Source: Symbiodinium sp. CCMP2592
Taxonomy: Eukaryota; Sar; Dinophyceae; Suessiales; Symbiodiniaceae
Direction: 5' to 3'
Length of the DNA stretch: 64,000 nt
NCBI GenBank assembly: GCA_905221615.1
Contig: CAJNDT010005920.1
Location: 124,001-188,000 of the forward strand
Shown: positions 21,407-32,690 of the stretch, piece after piece
Numbering within the stretch: position 1 is the first letter of the stretch
How the letters are laid out: each line of letters starts with the position of its first letter
Notes under the pieces: generated by a model
The model's input: the letters and a program-made list of their open reading frames with translations, nothing else
What the model was told of the DNA's origin: nothing
Database searches by the model: none
Translations under genes and position numbers: made by a program

Positions 21407-21578
21407 GAGGGTCATCTTCGCACTGCTTGGGGCATTTGAGCGTTTCCAGGAAGCCTGCGTGGGACTTGTGGGACTGTTGGCGAATGAGCTTTCAGCCCAG
21501 AAACGTGCCTTGGGCTGCCTTGGCGACCGCTTGGACAAGGCGAGCCCCAAGGACATGCGCAGCGCTTCGCCTGGCTGA
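21407..21578 (+). CDS. Plus-strand exon candidate, unassigned
   Basis: After CACTCAG the plus frame reads RVIFALLGAFERFQEACVGL and then VGLLANELSAQKRALGCLGD before RLDKASPKDMRSASPG and a TGA at 576-578 of this kilobase. A GC donor (CCTG|GCTGAG) could close it just before the stop. The reading is strongly helical and better than any minus frame here. It would be the only good plus-strand exon in the window. Confidence 0.38.
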
Positions 21579-21772
21579 GACCACTACCGAATTATGCCAG
21601 TGTGGACCTGGCCCCCCCAATGCCAGAACCGTTGCAGGAGCCCCCCGGAGGCTCCTGAGACCACCCCATGTATCCAAGATGCTCACAGGATTCTTTGAGG
21701 TGGCAACAGCGCTTTAGTTTCGAGCGGCTTGAAGACCCAACGGGACGGTGGCGGAAGCATGACTCACAATGT

Positions 21773-22635
21773 TCACGTCACTGTGGCAGGAGCGTGGGTC
21801 GTCAAGATGACGAGCCCCGTATGGCATGGCTCGCACCGACTTAAGTTAATTGGGCCCCCTTGCAGCGGTGTTATGCTTTCAATCGGTTTTCCTTTTCTTA
21901 CTCTTGTTCTCATCGCCTGGTACTCGGTCCTCTCCAGCCGTGGTGGCGGTGCTGTCGGGGGAGCCCGACGCGCAGCCCTTGTAGCCCTTTGTTGCATGCA
22001 GGATGTGGAGGCAACAGCAGTCGTCTGTCTGTTGCATCAATCTTCAGTGCGTATGGCTGCTTGGAACCGAGATACCGCCTTCCGAGACTGTACGCTGCGG
22101 ATGGCTTTCTCGACATTGGCCAGTTTTCGCCCCACCTGTTCAGGCTTTGTTGAAGATTCTGGACTCTGGCTTTCGGGCCATGTCACACATACAAAAAGCG
22201 CATGCAGACTGCGAGTCGGCTGCGCTTCAGGGACCTAACAAAAAAGCACCCACAGCCGCTTCAGCCCGGCCGCGCCTTTTGCAACGCCTTGACGGCTTCG
22301 TGGTTTCGTTCCTCGAGGCAGTCAATGAAGGCAGGGCGGGAAAACTGGAGAACCGAAAAGAAGACATACAGTGGCCGCCGTCACTTAGCCAAGAAGCTTC
22401 GAGCTGACTCAGGGACTCCTCCGCCCCTTGCAAGCTGGAGGAGACCCTCAGTGACCATTGTAGCTCGTGCCACCAAACACGTCCCTTGCAGAACAGTTAC
22501 GAATGCTTCCGCAGTACAGCCGGGCGAAACTGCTGGACAATTATGCGCGCAAAGTTGATGGTTGAATTCAGCTGGGCGGAAAAGGAACTGGAGCGTACCC
22601 GTGCTCTTGCTCAGGCAGCCGCTGCCTGCACGCAC
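21773..22635 (-). CDS. Unassigned minus-strand gene, several exons
   Basis: Exons seen from 5' to 3' on the minus strand: a weak one near 22520-22400 (FVTVLQGTCLVARATMVTEG); about 22380-22261 with LYVFFSVLQFSRPAFIDCLE then ERNHEAVKALQKARPG; about 22137-22084, after a CAG|G acceptor, with VGRKLANVEKAIRSVQSRK; and 21997-21840 with basic, proline-rich RLERTEYQAMRTRVRKGKPI. The two middle exons are convincing. The protein would be helical and basic. No family is recognised. Confidence 0.42.
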
Positions 22636-22639
22636 CGTG

Positions 22640-24310
22640 TACGACCGTCAGCCGGGAGTCCTTGGAGATGCAAACGCCATGTCGTTTCTTACGTTCTCGC
22701 TCTGCCTCTCCAGCAGGGCCTCTTCCTCTGCAGGAATAATGCGACTCTGGAATCTACAGGCACGACTTATCAGACTTATTTTCTGAGCTGCCGGCCCCCT
22801 GTGCTCCCTGGCACAAGACAGGAATTGCTGAGTTCTGCTTTCGGCTAAGTGCTCGCACAGACCAAAATCAGTGAATCAGTGCAAAACATCGCGCTTCTCA
22901 ACGACTGTGACTACAACCAGCATGAACAGAACACTACAGCCACGTCTATAGCGGCCAGAGCCCATGGCCTGCAAAGCCTGCAGGTGATGATCTGACCAGA
23001 CTTCCGAGAACTGTTTCAGCAACGTCTGGCGGGAAGCGATGACGGCTTCCTGCCGACTTGTGCAACTATGCCGCAAGGAATAGCGAAATCGGTGCGCTCA
23101 CTGGCTTTGGTGCAGCATCTGCTCGGAGCGGGAGAGGGGCGACAATTGAATTGCTGATGTGACTTGCAGTGGTCGACTCACAATCGGCGCAACGCAACAA
23201 GACCGAGCACACTCTCGGCTCCTCCACCAGAGTGGACTGCAAGTTGGCGATCTCGTCCTGCAAAAGTCAAAAAGCACATGTTTTTTGGCCATGCACCAAA
23301 CAACACAGGTTGCAGTTACACACACCCACACACGCGCGTACGCACACGAGGTCCCTTGGATTCACTGAAGGCGCTGGGCATGCTGCAAGCATCACTATCA
23401 GTCACTACAAGTATCACAGCACTTCACCACCTTTATGCAGGTGGGAGCAAGCCGGCTCTGTGCACCCCCGGGTTCTCTGCATCCTTCTACAACTTCGCTT
23501 GCAAAGAGCCACGTGTACTACTTTTTGGCTCCCACTTGTCGGACTCTTGCGATCCCGCACTGCAGGCAACACCTCTCACTCGGTTACACAGGACTCCAGA
23601 ACTCCCCGTACACAACGACGAGATCTATGCTCAATAGCAAGCTAGCCAAACCTTTGTACGGGGGGCTCTGCAATGCTGTGCGTGTGGGCCGAAGGAACAG
23701 CTTCCGCCCGAGCTCAAGACAGTACATCAAGGAGACAGACTCTTATCCATCCACACAGTTCTCGGTAGTTAAGATGTGCAGTTCGACTATACACAGCGGC
23801 AGCCACAATGCAAGAAAACCTGGCATGGCATATCACAGGACTACGGCTACCATTGAACAAAAACACACAACACCTCACACACAATACAGCATGCGCTGGC
23901 GACGAAAGTCATACCAGGCGCACTTGCACTCACTGCCCAGTTCTAGGGAAGGTTTTCAGTCAGTGTCCCTCTCAGTCGATCACACTGGGTGCACTCCACA
24001 CTGGTCGCCGCCCACGGTAAGCAGGTTTCAGCGTTTCTCTGTTCAAAGTCACCGGTTGTACACCACGCCGGCTTTCCACTCACCGCAAGCAGGCTCCAGT
24101 GCCACTCCAGTCCAAGGCCACATGGGTGTGGTATGCAGGCTCCAGTATTGCTCGGTTCGAAGGCCACAAGGGTGTGGCGAACTCGTGCCAGGGGTTTTTG
24201 TCCCACTACTACTGATACTACTGACAGGATGCGCTTGCACGACTGGCCACGCGGAGACTACATTTGTCAGCGTCCTGCAAGTGCTTCTGCACCTCCGCCG
24301 CACCGAAGTG
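22640..24310. other. No supportable gene; contains a small tandem repeat
   Basis: A 306-codon plus frame spans 23435-24355, but it is Ser/Thr/His/Arg-rich with no motif and crosses a degenerate tandem repeat at 24021-24180. It is regarded as unsupported. A short CACA tract lies at about 23320-23340. Confidence 0.4.
24021..24180. repeat. Degenerate tandem repeat, unit about 46 bp
   Basis: Units beginning GCAGGCTCCAGT start at 24089 and 24135, exactly 46 bp apart, and both contain AAGGCCACA and GGGTGTGG. A more diverged relative beginning GCAGGTTTCAGC starts at 24021. The array lies just 3' of the AlkB gene on the minus strand. Confidence 0.7.
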
Positions 24311-24312
24311 GT

Positions 24313-26221
24313 TCACAACAGGCTGAGTGGTGATGCGGCCTCGGGGTGTTGCTGAGTCGGACCACGAAGCAACACCCATAATCGCTTCAAAAGCCGCACA
24401 TGTTGACATGCCGGAGTTGAGCAAGAAAGATTCAAGACGCACCCGCTGCTTTTTGATCCTTCTCCGCGCCTCCGATCTCCTACGATACGACGGAAAGTCA
24501 GGTTTACACGGCCTCCGAGGCAGCTTGGGTCCTTGTCTTGCCAGAAAAGTATGCTAAGGAAATTCACCCGAGATGTGCTCATGCTCCATGCAGCAAAAGG
24601 CTCGGCGGGAAGTGAATGCTGCCAGTTAGCTTGCATGGCGCCTTGCAAGCGAAGAACAACGATGTGGAATCGGACACGCACGTGTAACGACGTGTGACTC
24701 CCAGAAACCATCTGCTTGGGACAGACTCAGCAATGCTTGGCAGTCTGGCATCTTCAGCCCTGTCCCCTGCAGGTGTCCTCCCATTACCAGCAGCGAGCCC
24801 GGCTGCAGCAGAATTCGTTTCAGCTGCTGCGCACTGCCTGGGACTGAACTGCACACCGATGCGATGACCACAATCCGTCCTCTGCAAGAGTCATGCTGTG
24901 CTGAATGCCCGGCGGTCGGTGTCGCCCCGCCGTGGCTTCCGGCGCACTTCGAACACACGGGCCGCACCGAAGGACAGCGAACCTACAGTTTCAACCTTCC
25001 GAGACTTCCAGACGCACGTGACGAGACAATATCACGTCATGGCTCCGATGAGGATGTTGTCCGAAGGCCCGTAACAGTTCCTCGGAAGCTAATGTCTTCT
25101 GGTGAGGAGCGGATGGAGCTTTCCAAAGGGGTGCCCATGATGTACAGTACACCGTACCACGATACAAGGAAGTTCAACTCAGCCGGGCCACTCATCATCG
25201 GCATGCCACTTGATTTGGGCTTTGCCATCTTTGTAAAAATTCACGAGTATCTGGTCAGACAGCAGACAAAGCCGTCACGCAGATGTGTTGCACCACAGTC
25301 CACTGACATCTCACCTCTCAGTCAGGCTTGGCTCCCGACACTATTGAAGTAAGGCTGCAACAAGTCTTGAGAAATCTTTGTCTCACCTCAGTCGGATTAC
25401 AACGCTTCAGGAGAAGTGCACGTCAATGCCTTGTGCGCAACATTGTATCATGTAGTGGCAGGGCACTAAGCGATTCGTTCTCCATCGCTAAAATCTTGCT
25501 TACTTCTTCCTCGGCCATCCGCTTCAAGTTCAGGATGCATTGCAAGTTCCTGGGAGCGGCCGTTGCGAATACAACAACGCACCCTGGAACAAGCCCCGTG
25601 AAGTCAGCTATCTTTACATATATACTCATATGATATGATATATATATATATATATGTATATGTATATGTATATGTATATATATACATACATACATATACA
25701 TATACATATGTATACATACCTTGCCCAGGTGTCTCAAGAGGTCGTCCCGCTAAGCACCAGCGAGGATTGTACCGGAAGTCCATTGCCTGGAGGCCTGCAT
25801 CCGGGACCTGATGCAGAGCCACTTCTTTGCTGCTTTTCTTCACGACTCTCGTGCAGAGGAGCGTCAGCATGATCAAACGTACCCGCTGCATAAAACTGGG
25901 CGCGCTCATTCTCCGCCGAGGTGTCCTAGCAGCTAACATGCGGAAACCCTGTGCTGAATGGGGAAGGGCTGAGTCTGCCCAGCAGTCGCCAAGCTCCTTG
26001 GGCGGAGTCGGCGTCGTCAGCGTGCTGTTCTGCAAAATGGCAGTCAGCTCGTCATACCATGCGCTGGGATCTTTGTCGCCGGTTATCGCTGGCATATAGT
26101 ACCTTGTTGGGCAAAACACGAAAGGTCTTGCCCGCTGGAAGTTCTCAACACACTCATTGAGTCTCCAGGATGAGTCGCGTCGTGCATGCGCACGCCTGAC
26201 TTGAAATAACATTGCCATCAC
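24313..26221 (-). CDS. AlkB-type 2-oxoglutarate/Fe(II)-dependent dioxygenase
   Basis: AlkB proteins remove alkyl groups from nucleic-acid bases by oxidation. Minus-strand exons in order: 26221-26028 starting MMAMLFQVRRAHARRDSSWR and containing YYMPAITGDKDPSAWYDELT; about 25830-25725 (MDFRYNPRWCLAGRPLETPG); about 25587-25508 (APRNLQCILNLKRMAEEE); about 25256-25186 (ILVNFYKDGKAQIKWHADDE); about 24990-24918 (GSLSFGAARVFEVRRKPRRG); about 24832-24781 (LKRILLQPGSLLVMGG); about 24640-24600 (AMQANWQHSLPAE); about 24512-24480 (RVNLTFRRIV). The iron ligands (H and D of WHADD, H of WQHSLP) and both arginines of RVNLTFRR are present. Exons 2 and 3 are less certain than the rest. If unspliced, the last frame stops at 24313. 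The layout is closest to the ALKBH2/3 group, but the substrate cannot be told. Confidence 0.87.
25620..25715. repeat. TA/TATG microsatellite inside an AlkB intron
   Basis: A (TA)n core with TATGTA units occupies the gap between the third and second AlkB exons. On the minus strand it lies right after the donor-like GTATGTATAC. Frames through it are Tyr/Ile/His strings. Confidence 0.85.
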
Positions 26222-26239
26222 AGGCGCACGAAGCTTCTC

Positions 26240-29200
26240 TCATCCAGTTTCAGAACCACTGGATCTGGCCCGCCCAGCAACGGTTCGACCTGCCTGGACA
26301 GAGAGCCCAGCCACACTCGCGCTCACAGCAGCGACCTTGATCTGCGATTCCAGGTCTCCTGGATGCATCGCCGTCACGGCAGTCGCAAGTAGCCATTGGC
26401 TCGCCATTCAGAAGCAAGACTCTGGGGTGTGGGTGACATTGCAGAGCCGGCATAGCCGTCTACGTGCTACATCTCTTGCTTCCGGGTGCGAGTGCGAGTG
26501 CTCCTGCGTGCGCTCCTTCCACATGACATGCATCTGAGCTGAGGCGAGGTGCCGCAAGGAGCCTTTAAACTGCCAGTCAGGTTGAGGACTTTCTTTGCTC
26601 CGGGCCCGTGGACTCGAGGAAGCGGCAGGTGAGGATGTTCTCGTCGAAGCCTCCCCAAGCGCCGAGCCCAAAGCGGCCCCGAGGAAGCGGAGGATTGCTG
26701 AGCGCTCTGAGCCTGCGGAGCTTGGAGTCAAGGTCGCCAGAAGAGTCGTTCGGCTGTTGCTTGCCAGGCTGTCGGAGAGCCTGGCGCCATGCCAGGCTTG
26801 GCTTGGCTTCTGAACCATGCCACGTGCTGCGAAGGCAGCAGCTCAGGCACGGACAGCATCGTCAGTTTGGAGTTCCTGAGAAGGACTCAGGGCTCCCAGA
26901 CTGTTTCTATGGGCATTTGTTGGGTTCTGCCAGACTCCCCCACAGCCACATGCCCGCGTGCGGCCCCTTGCCTGAAGGGCACGTGGTCGCGGTTGCCGTC
27001 GCAGAGCGCATGGATACAACTCGCGAGGTCGAAGAGACTGCGGTTGATGTGCCTGGACTGCGCCGTGTCGACATTTCGATCACACCAGCACCTCGTTTTG
27101 GTGAAAAACATGGCCTGAGCTCTCGGAAGCGGTCGCCCTTGCATTCTGATGTCTGCTCATTCTCACGGCCGGCCAGGTCAACGACCTGAAGCCCCACGGA
27201 CTCAGACTATTGTATGGTTTGGGCTGTATGGGCATGGCAGGCCTGCATGGTTGACATGTGGTCTCCATTGGAGGCATTTCGGACTTCAACCTGCGAGGTC
27301 CCCTCCACTCACGCGATGCGAGTCCTGTCACGAAAAGTATTTTCACACGCCCGGAGCTCACCTTGAACATGAAGATCGTGTGTGAACGACTCGATCGGTC
27401 GTTCATCGTCGTCCTCAACCAACATGGAGAAGACATGACACTCCCTACCGCAGGATTGAAACGAGAGGCTGCAAGAGACAGAGCGAGAGAGAGAGAGAGA
27501 GAGAGCGAGAGACAGAGAAGAGAAATGCAAATGCAGTTGACAAACTTCGGTGTCCTCTCCACCTTCTTGGCCTTCTCTCCTGCTGACAGGGTCGGGAGTC
27601 TGCGCCCAGGCTTCGCAGCGGTCCGCACACACACGCGCGCGCGCGCGATCGCGCCTTTGGAGACCAGGCGAGCAACGTCCCGAAGGTGTTCCACAGGCAG
27701 CTCCTGGACCGATGCTTTTCTGCCTCAAGCGCGGCCTCTGCACCGTGTGGAGAGCCTGGAGGTTTTCGACGTAGACCCCAACAGCTGGGTGATTCCGTAT
27801 CTCCAGGCGAGGGCCTGCAAGGATGCGAAAGTTGGCCTACGAACCCACATCTCCCTGAAGGCGGTCCTGCCGCAGTTCCCGGCTTTGAATGCCGGCGTGG
27901 ACTAGGGCCTTGCTTGCTTCAGTGGCTGCAGGTGCGGCAAAATTGAACACTTCCAGTCTCAGGGCTGTGCTGTCGTTTTCGCTCCGGGACAGGCTTGGCC
28001 CGGCATGCTCCAAGAGATCACGCAAGCGGTCGTTGTAAACCTTTTTCCAGAAGGGTTTTGCGGCACGTGCGATGCGAAACCCAAGACCCAAGAGCTGCCC
28101 ATGCTTTTGCTCAACCCCATTCAAAACCTAGCGGTACCAGCGAGCATGCATTCAAGCCTTCCTATGTGCACTCGAGCATGCAGCATCTACTTTTCTGAAC
28201 GCAAATAAACCTCACATCGGGGCCTCGATATAGCTGATGCGGACCCGCCAGGATGCACCTCACCACATCTCACCACATCTTCCGCTTTCCATGTCAATGT
28301 GGCATCGAGTTCACTTTGAGATGCCTTTTTAAGAAGTTTGGGGTTGTACCGTAGACCATAGACTGATCATAGATGTGCTCAGACTGCTTCTTTCAGACCA
28401 TCTCCGAACAGCACTAGGCAGACAAACCAAAAGCCGATAAAGCTGACCTTCTGCTCGACACTGATCCAGTCGCTGAAACAGTCCTGCAAGCAGATTCAGC
28501 AGCACTGACCACGTTTGCAGGCGTTGGCTCTTGGCCAATATGTCCTTCAGAGATCCGTGGCAGAAGGCCCCGATGTTCGTGGCTCTGCCAATCGCCATGC
28601 ACGGTATGAGTCTTCCTCATGCTGATATGCTCTTTGCGGTGGATGCATGAGGTCTGAAAGAAAGCGCGTGAAAGTCCTACCGACAATTGTGCGAATGCTG
28701 AGAAATGAGCCCCGTCCCAGTCTGCCCGTAGGCAACCAAGCAGCAGTTGAATCCTCCGCTCCGCCAGATTGATTCAGAAGATGTCTGGCATTGGGGGGTC
28801 AAAGCCAAGCTCGAGGCCAGTCGTTCCGTGCATGACCATCTCTGCACCGACACTGTTGTAGATGGTACCTGCCAAGACACCCGCGGTTCAAGATGACCCA
28901 TGAGAGAGCAAGCTCTATCATCTCCGCCACCCCCCCCCCCCCCAGCAATCCTTTGCAATCACTCCAATGAGTGCCGACTCGCAGCATCTTGAACCAGTTC
29001 ACAGCTGACCGAAACGCCGAACTGCCAGGCAAAGCGAAGTTGATCGGGCACGCTGATCTGAGTAGTTGTCCGACTTGGGGCGACCTCAGTTGAGAATCTG
29101 GACAAACAACCCGGAGGTTCTTCACAGACTGAGACCGCCACTAGAATCGAATGCGAAGGTGCATTCAAACTCGCGCCCAGGCTGTTGCGGCTTCTGCAGT

Positions 29201-29657
29201 ACATCCATCTTATCTTCACCCAACTCACGACGAGTTCTACCGCGCTCCACAAGACCAGCCTCTGGATCAGACAAAACCACATGGCCGTTGGGCTTCATCT
29301 GCCAAGTATTTTCAACACAGGCTACGCTACGGCGTGACGGGACCTTGACTAGATACACATGACGTTTGAAAACATCGGCACGACGTTTACATGCACTTGT
29401 GTAGTGACTTCGCATCGCAGCTAGGCACTGTGAAACCAATTGTGGAGGCCTCGACGCAGCTCACGGGTGCAGTGCCCAACTGGCGAGACAATGAAGCGAA
29501 GCACAGAAAGAACCAGCGAGGCTGCAATACGAATCCTCCTAGCGACTCCTGCAGCATCCGCCTTGCTCAATTCATTCGGAAGGAAAGGCCGCAATCGCAC
29601 GGCTGTCTGTACCTCGGTTTCCACACGGTCAAGCGATGGTCGACGTGCATGCGGCTA
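26240..29657 (-). CDS. Kinesin motor-domain protein
   Basis: The whole motor domain can be read across about 13 short minus-strand exons: 29654-29549 (ETEVQTAVRLRPFLPNELSK); about 29350-29238 (CVENTWQMKPNGHVVLSDPE); 29190-29141 (GREFECTFAFDSS); about 29060-28981; 28760-28697 with the P-loop (CCLVAYGQTGTG); 28617-28550 (KTHTVHGDWQSHEHRGLLPR); 28056-27900 (VYNDRLRDLL); 27812-27755 (RLEIRNHPAVGVYVENLQ); 27695-27656 (VEHLRDVARLVSKG); 27420-27367, switch I (NDRSSRSHTIFMFK); 27188-27117, switch II (VVDLAGRENEQTSECKGDRF); 27050-26994 (INRSLFDLASCIHAL); 26885-26852 (RNSKLTML); 26790-26735 (SDSLASNSRTTLLATLTPS). All ATPase motifs are intact. Such motors move along microtubules. The GDRFREL switch II extension points to a kinesin-3-like or protist-specific class. 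The tail is unresolved; a frame at 26407-26240 (VTAMHPGDLESQIKVAAVSA) may be its last exon. The start codon lies upstream of 29657. Confidence 0.93.
27478..27522. repeat. GA microsatellite in a kinesin intron
   Basis: An interrupted (GA)n on the plus strand, i.e. (CT)n on the coding strand, lies between the exons carrying VARLVSKG and NDRSSRSH, about 60 bp upstream of the latter's acceptor. A CG/CA-rich alternating tract lies at 27627-27650 in the same intron. Confidence 0.85.
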
Positions 29658-29942
29658 AGGTTAAATTTTCAATGATGTCGGCCCCGCACGAACTCATTGG
29701 AGGCTCGGGGGCTCTTCTCGCCATGCCTCCCTGATTTGCTTGGAGAAACTGACCTGCATGAACCAGCGCTCCAGGAAACATGATGCAAAATTTCCAGCAC
29801 CTCTGCAGCTTTGTTTGGGCAAAAGAAACCCCGCTGAGATTTCCCTGGCTTCATGCACAGCCTGCTGTGCAGTCTCGTTCTTCCCTGACTCTGACTCCCT
29901 CACTGAACCTGAGTAAAGATGCAATCGCTGTGGGACCTCCGC

Positions 29943-30395
29943 CTAGGCGAGGATCTCGGGGAGTCGGCTCGGCTTTGGGCTCCCTTCAAGAGTCACGAGC
30001 TCGGGAAAGGCATCATGGGCAGCGCGGAAGTCTCCAAACTGGCCCCACAGCACTCTTATGATAAGCACGAGACTTGCCGATGCCTGAGGGAAGAAAGATG
30101 ACATGGCGATTGGCCATGGAAGCCCTGCACCTTGAATGGGCTCATGTGCAGATGCAGAATCAACGGTGCTAGATCCTGCAATGCCATGCAGATGTGCAGA
30201 TGCTGTGGCCGGCACGTCCCTCAAGGAAGGCAGGGCTTGATGAAGTTGAATAGCTTTGTGGAGGCAAAATGGCACACCAGATAGCAGCTCACAGCAGGCT
30301 CTCGAGATGTGACCAACTTCCGAAACCATGAGCAGTTGCCTACGGTAGAACATGGCAGCCGTACACCATCCCCAAATAAGAAGAAGCAAACACAA
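29943..30395 (-). CDS. Unassigned 150-codon minus-strand ORF
   Basis: The frame is open for 150 codons. It starts MCLLLLIWGWCTAAMFYRRQ, reads LLMVSEVGHISRACCELLSG, has hydrophobic LVLIIRVLWGQFGDFRAAHD and ends AFPELVTLEGSPKPSRLPEI. The N-terminus resembles a signal or anchor sequence. It sits immediately upstream of the kinesin on the same strand and might be its own short gene. No family is recognised. Confidence 0.4.
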   Translation of the reverse strand: MCLLLLIWGWCTAAMFYRRQLLMVSEVGHISRACCELLSGVPFCLHKAIQLHQALPSLRDVPATASAHLHGIAGSSTVDSASAHEPIQGAGLPWPIAMSSFFPQASASLVLIIRVLWGQFGDFRAAHDAFPELVTLEGSPKPSRLPEILA

Positions 30396-30743
30396 GATTA
30401 ATCGTGAAAGGTGCAGGCCTCAAAGATGCCTTCGCCCGCTTTCGGTACCTTCCTGCCGGCTTGTGGAAGCAAAACAGGAACATTCTGAAACGATGCTACA
30501 CTACATGTGCATGCAACATGAATCGTCCTCAACTTGGTCTCCGCGAACCCAAATGCATCGATCGAACTAGACTGCTGTTTGGCCTTTGGCCTTCACTTGC
30601 AATTCTGCCAGCGGCACATGGCTTACGGGGACAGCTGAAAAAGGGGTTTGTCTCACCTAGATACATCTTGCAATGGTTGGCGAGCATGCTCAACTGCCTT
30701 CGAGCTGAGCCTTAGATGTATATGGACAAGAGGACATCTTAAA

Positions 30744-31061
30744 TTAGGTCAGCAGCCAACAATAAAAGTGCCAGGAACAAACGATGGGAACGCAACGCAG
30801 CGTGATGATGCACTGCGGCCTGGGCAGAAGCTTGAAGTACCAGACAACCAGGCGTCCATCCTGCACAGTCTCCGGCTTCTCTCGAGTGAAGCGATGTGCT
30901 GCTGCCCTGGCTGGTGAGCGTTCATCCATATTCTCCCTGAGCGTGCTGATCTCCTCAGAGGAGGTGGCGACCAACCAATGCGGCTGGCTCGTGAATGACT
31001 GGCTGCGACAGCAGCAGGAGAAGCAAGACCTCACAAGAGCCACACACGGTGGTTGCTTCAT
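30744..31061 (-). CDS. Weak minus-strand ORF, unassigned
   Basis: The frame contains LVATSSEEISTLRENMDERS and FTREKPETVQDGRLVVWYFK, which look coding over about 60 codons. The plus frame 30784-31116 (NDWLRQQQEKQDLTRATHGG) is equally plausible, so strand is undecided. No family is recognised. Confidence 0.28.
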   Translation of the reverse strand: MKQPPCVALVRSCFSCCCRSQSFTSQPHWLVATSSEEISTLRENMDERSPARAAAHRFTREKPETVQDGRLVVWYFKLLPRPQCIITLRCVPIVCSWHFYCWLLT

Positions 31062-31117
31062 ATCACAGTTGTCTGCAGCCCCTGTCTTGTACGGACAACT
31101 GTGCTACTTGTTCTAGC

Positions 31118-32290
31118 TTAATGTGCTGAGGTAGGTTCCCCTGCGCATAGGCCATGCTTCTGACAAGCACGTCTCAGCACGAGCAGGATCCGGGGCATCT
31201 GCTGGAGAAGTCCTCTTTTCTTCGGCTTCCTCGAAAGCGGAACGGCGAGTTTGGAATGGGCCTTTGGCTTCCAGGGGCAAAATGCCCAATAATGCCTGAA
31301 TATCGGATTCTCTTTACTCTTGGGTAAGGGTGTCAACAACGCAATTAGGTCAGATGCTTCGGCTGACGATGCTTCCAATAGGTTCTGGAATCTTAGGCTA
31401 GATTCTGCGCAGCAACTCCAAAATAAGTTGGACCGCATCAAGCAGCAACAGGAGCTCTGATTGCCTGCAAAAAGTGCACAGGAATGTCTGAGCGCCAAGC
31501 CGCAGAGAAGGCACTGCCTCGTTTCGGATTAACAAACCGACGTGGCAGTTAGATGATCGGAAAACTCCTGAATTTGCTGCGTTTCCGGGGCCACCGCCTG
31601 CAGCGGCTTGGGGCCGGAAGCCTCGCTGGGTGCCGTGGAGACGCCGGTAGCCAAACGGCTGCTGGCCTCTTTCAAAATGGCTCAACGTCTCTACCCCACT
31701 CTTGTCCTCTCGTTTCTGCGGCAACAGGAAGAAAGAACCATAACCGTTTTTTGCTGTGAGATGGCTGGCAGATCGTACAGTGCAAACGCCTTCTAAGGCT
31801 GACATGCTGAATCCTGCTCCGTGTGCAGCCACTCCCAAAACTATCTACTGCTGGTGCCTGTGTTGATTTGGTCTTGGGACTGTCCACCTCAGCCTCCACC
31901 TGTCGCGTTGCCGGCACTCTTTGCAGGCTGACTGAACACTTTGTCTCGCCTCTCCGGCCCTCGACATCCTTGCAACATTAAGCGAACAAGCCAAAGTCTG
32001 GAAGCTTGCCTGGGAGCTGTCAGACCTCGACCAAATATCTCAAGGAAGGCAACGGGCAGGCGTGGCGGCGATCTAAACACCGGCCGACACCGACACATGC
32101 GATGCCGAGGCTTCGACCCCTTCCAAAGCAGGTCCTGAAGCGGGAGAGTGTGGGACAACAAAGCTTTGCCTTGCACAGCTCCCAGGGGCCGGCAAGTGCC
32201 TCCAAGGCCTCAGGGATGCGGCTACTTCTCAGCAACAACGCCTGCGCCAGGAGTGCGAGATCAATAGCAACTCCCAATGCTTACATGCTT
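31118..32290 (-). CDS. Unassigned helical protein, several minus-strand exons
   Basis: Exon-like segments in minus order: about 32260-32170 (LALLAQALLLRSSRIPEALE); about 31920-31860 (QVEAEVDSPKTKSTQAPA); about 31690-31550 (KEASSRLATGVSTAPSEASG then QAVAPETQQIQEFSDHLTAT); about 31460-31400, after TTTTTGCAG (QSELLLLLDAVQLILELL); about 31400-31300 (LRFQNLLEASSAEASDLIAL then LTPLPKSKENP). The Leu-rich helices could be ARM/HEAT-like or coiled coil, but no repeat register is clear. The last ORF stops at 31118. The linkage of all segments into one gene is inference. Confidence 0.42.
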
Positions 32291-32294
32291 CCTT

Positions 32295-32649
32295 GATTGA
32301 TTTATATATATATATACATATACATATATACATATATATATATATGTACACACATACACATTTACATTTACATACATATACATATACATATACATATACG
32401 TATACACATCTATTTATACTATAAAGACATAGAGAGACAGGGAGCTAGACAGACTGACTGACTGACAGGCAGACAGACGCATGGACAGATAGACAGAGAT
32501 CGACGGATCGATGGATGGCTGCATGGCTCGATGGCTGGATGGCTGGATGGATGAGACAGACAGATGGGGTGGATATACAAGCAACAAGTAGATCAGCCTA
32601 CAAGTATATGTTGCAGCATACAGCATAATGGGCATAATGTGTGTATGTG

Positions 32650-32681
<32 letters not shown>

Positions 32682-32690
32682 TACATATTT
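32295..32690. repeat. Compound microsatellite: TA, CATA, GACA, GATG
   Basis: TA/CATA arrays (about 32303-32410), GACAGACA-type units (about 32430-32500), GATG/CTGG units (about 32500-32560) and a further TA tract (32650-32685) are interspersed with short unique sequence. It separates the unassigned gene at 31.1-32.3 kb from the next region upstream. Confidence 0.85.

Noticed and set aside
23435..24355. 306-codon plus-strand ORF
   Set aside because: Ser/Thr/His/Arg-rich without motifs, and part of it is translated tandem repeat. Lies in a stretch with no other support.
26388..26404. GTAGCCATTGGCTC, resembling the dinoflagellate spliced leader GTAGCCATTTTGGCTC
   Set aside because: Two bases are missing and it is on the plus strand, opposite to the genes here; it is not next to a plausible start codon. 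Chance similarity is more likely than a leader relic.
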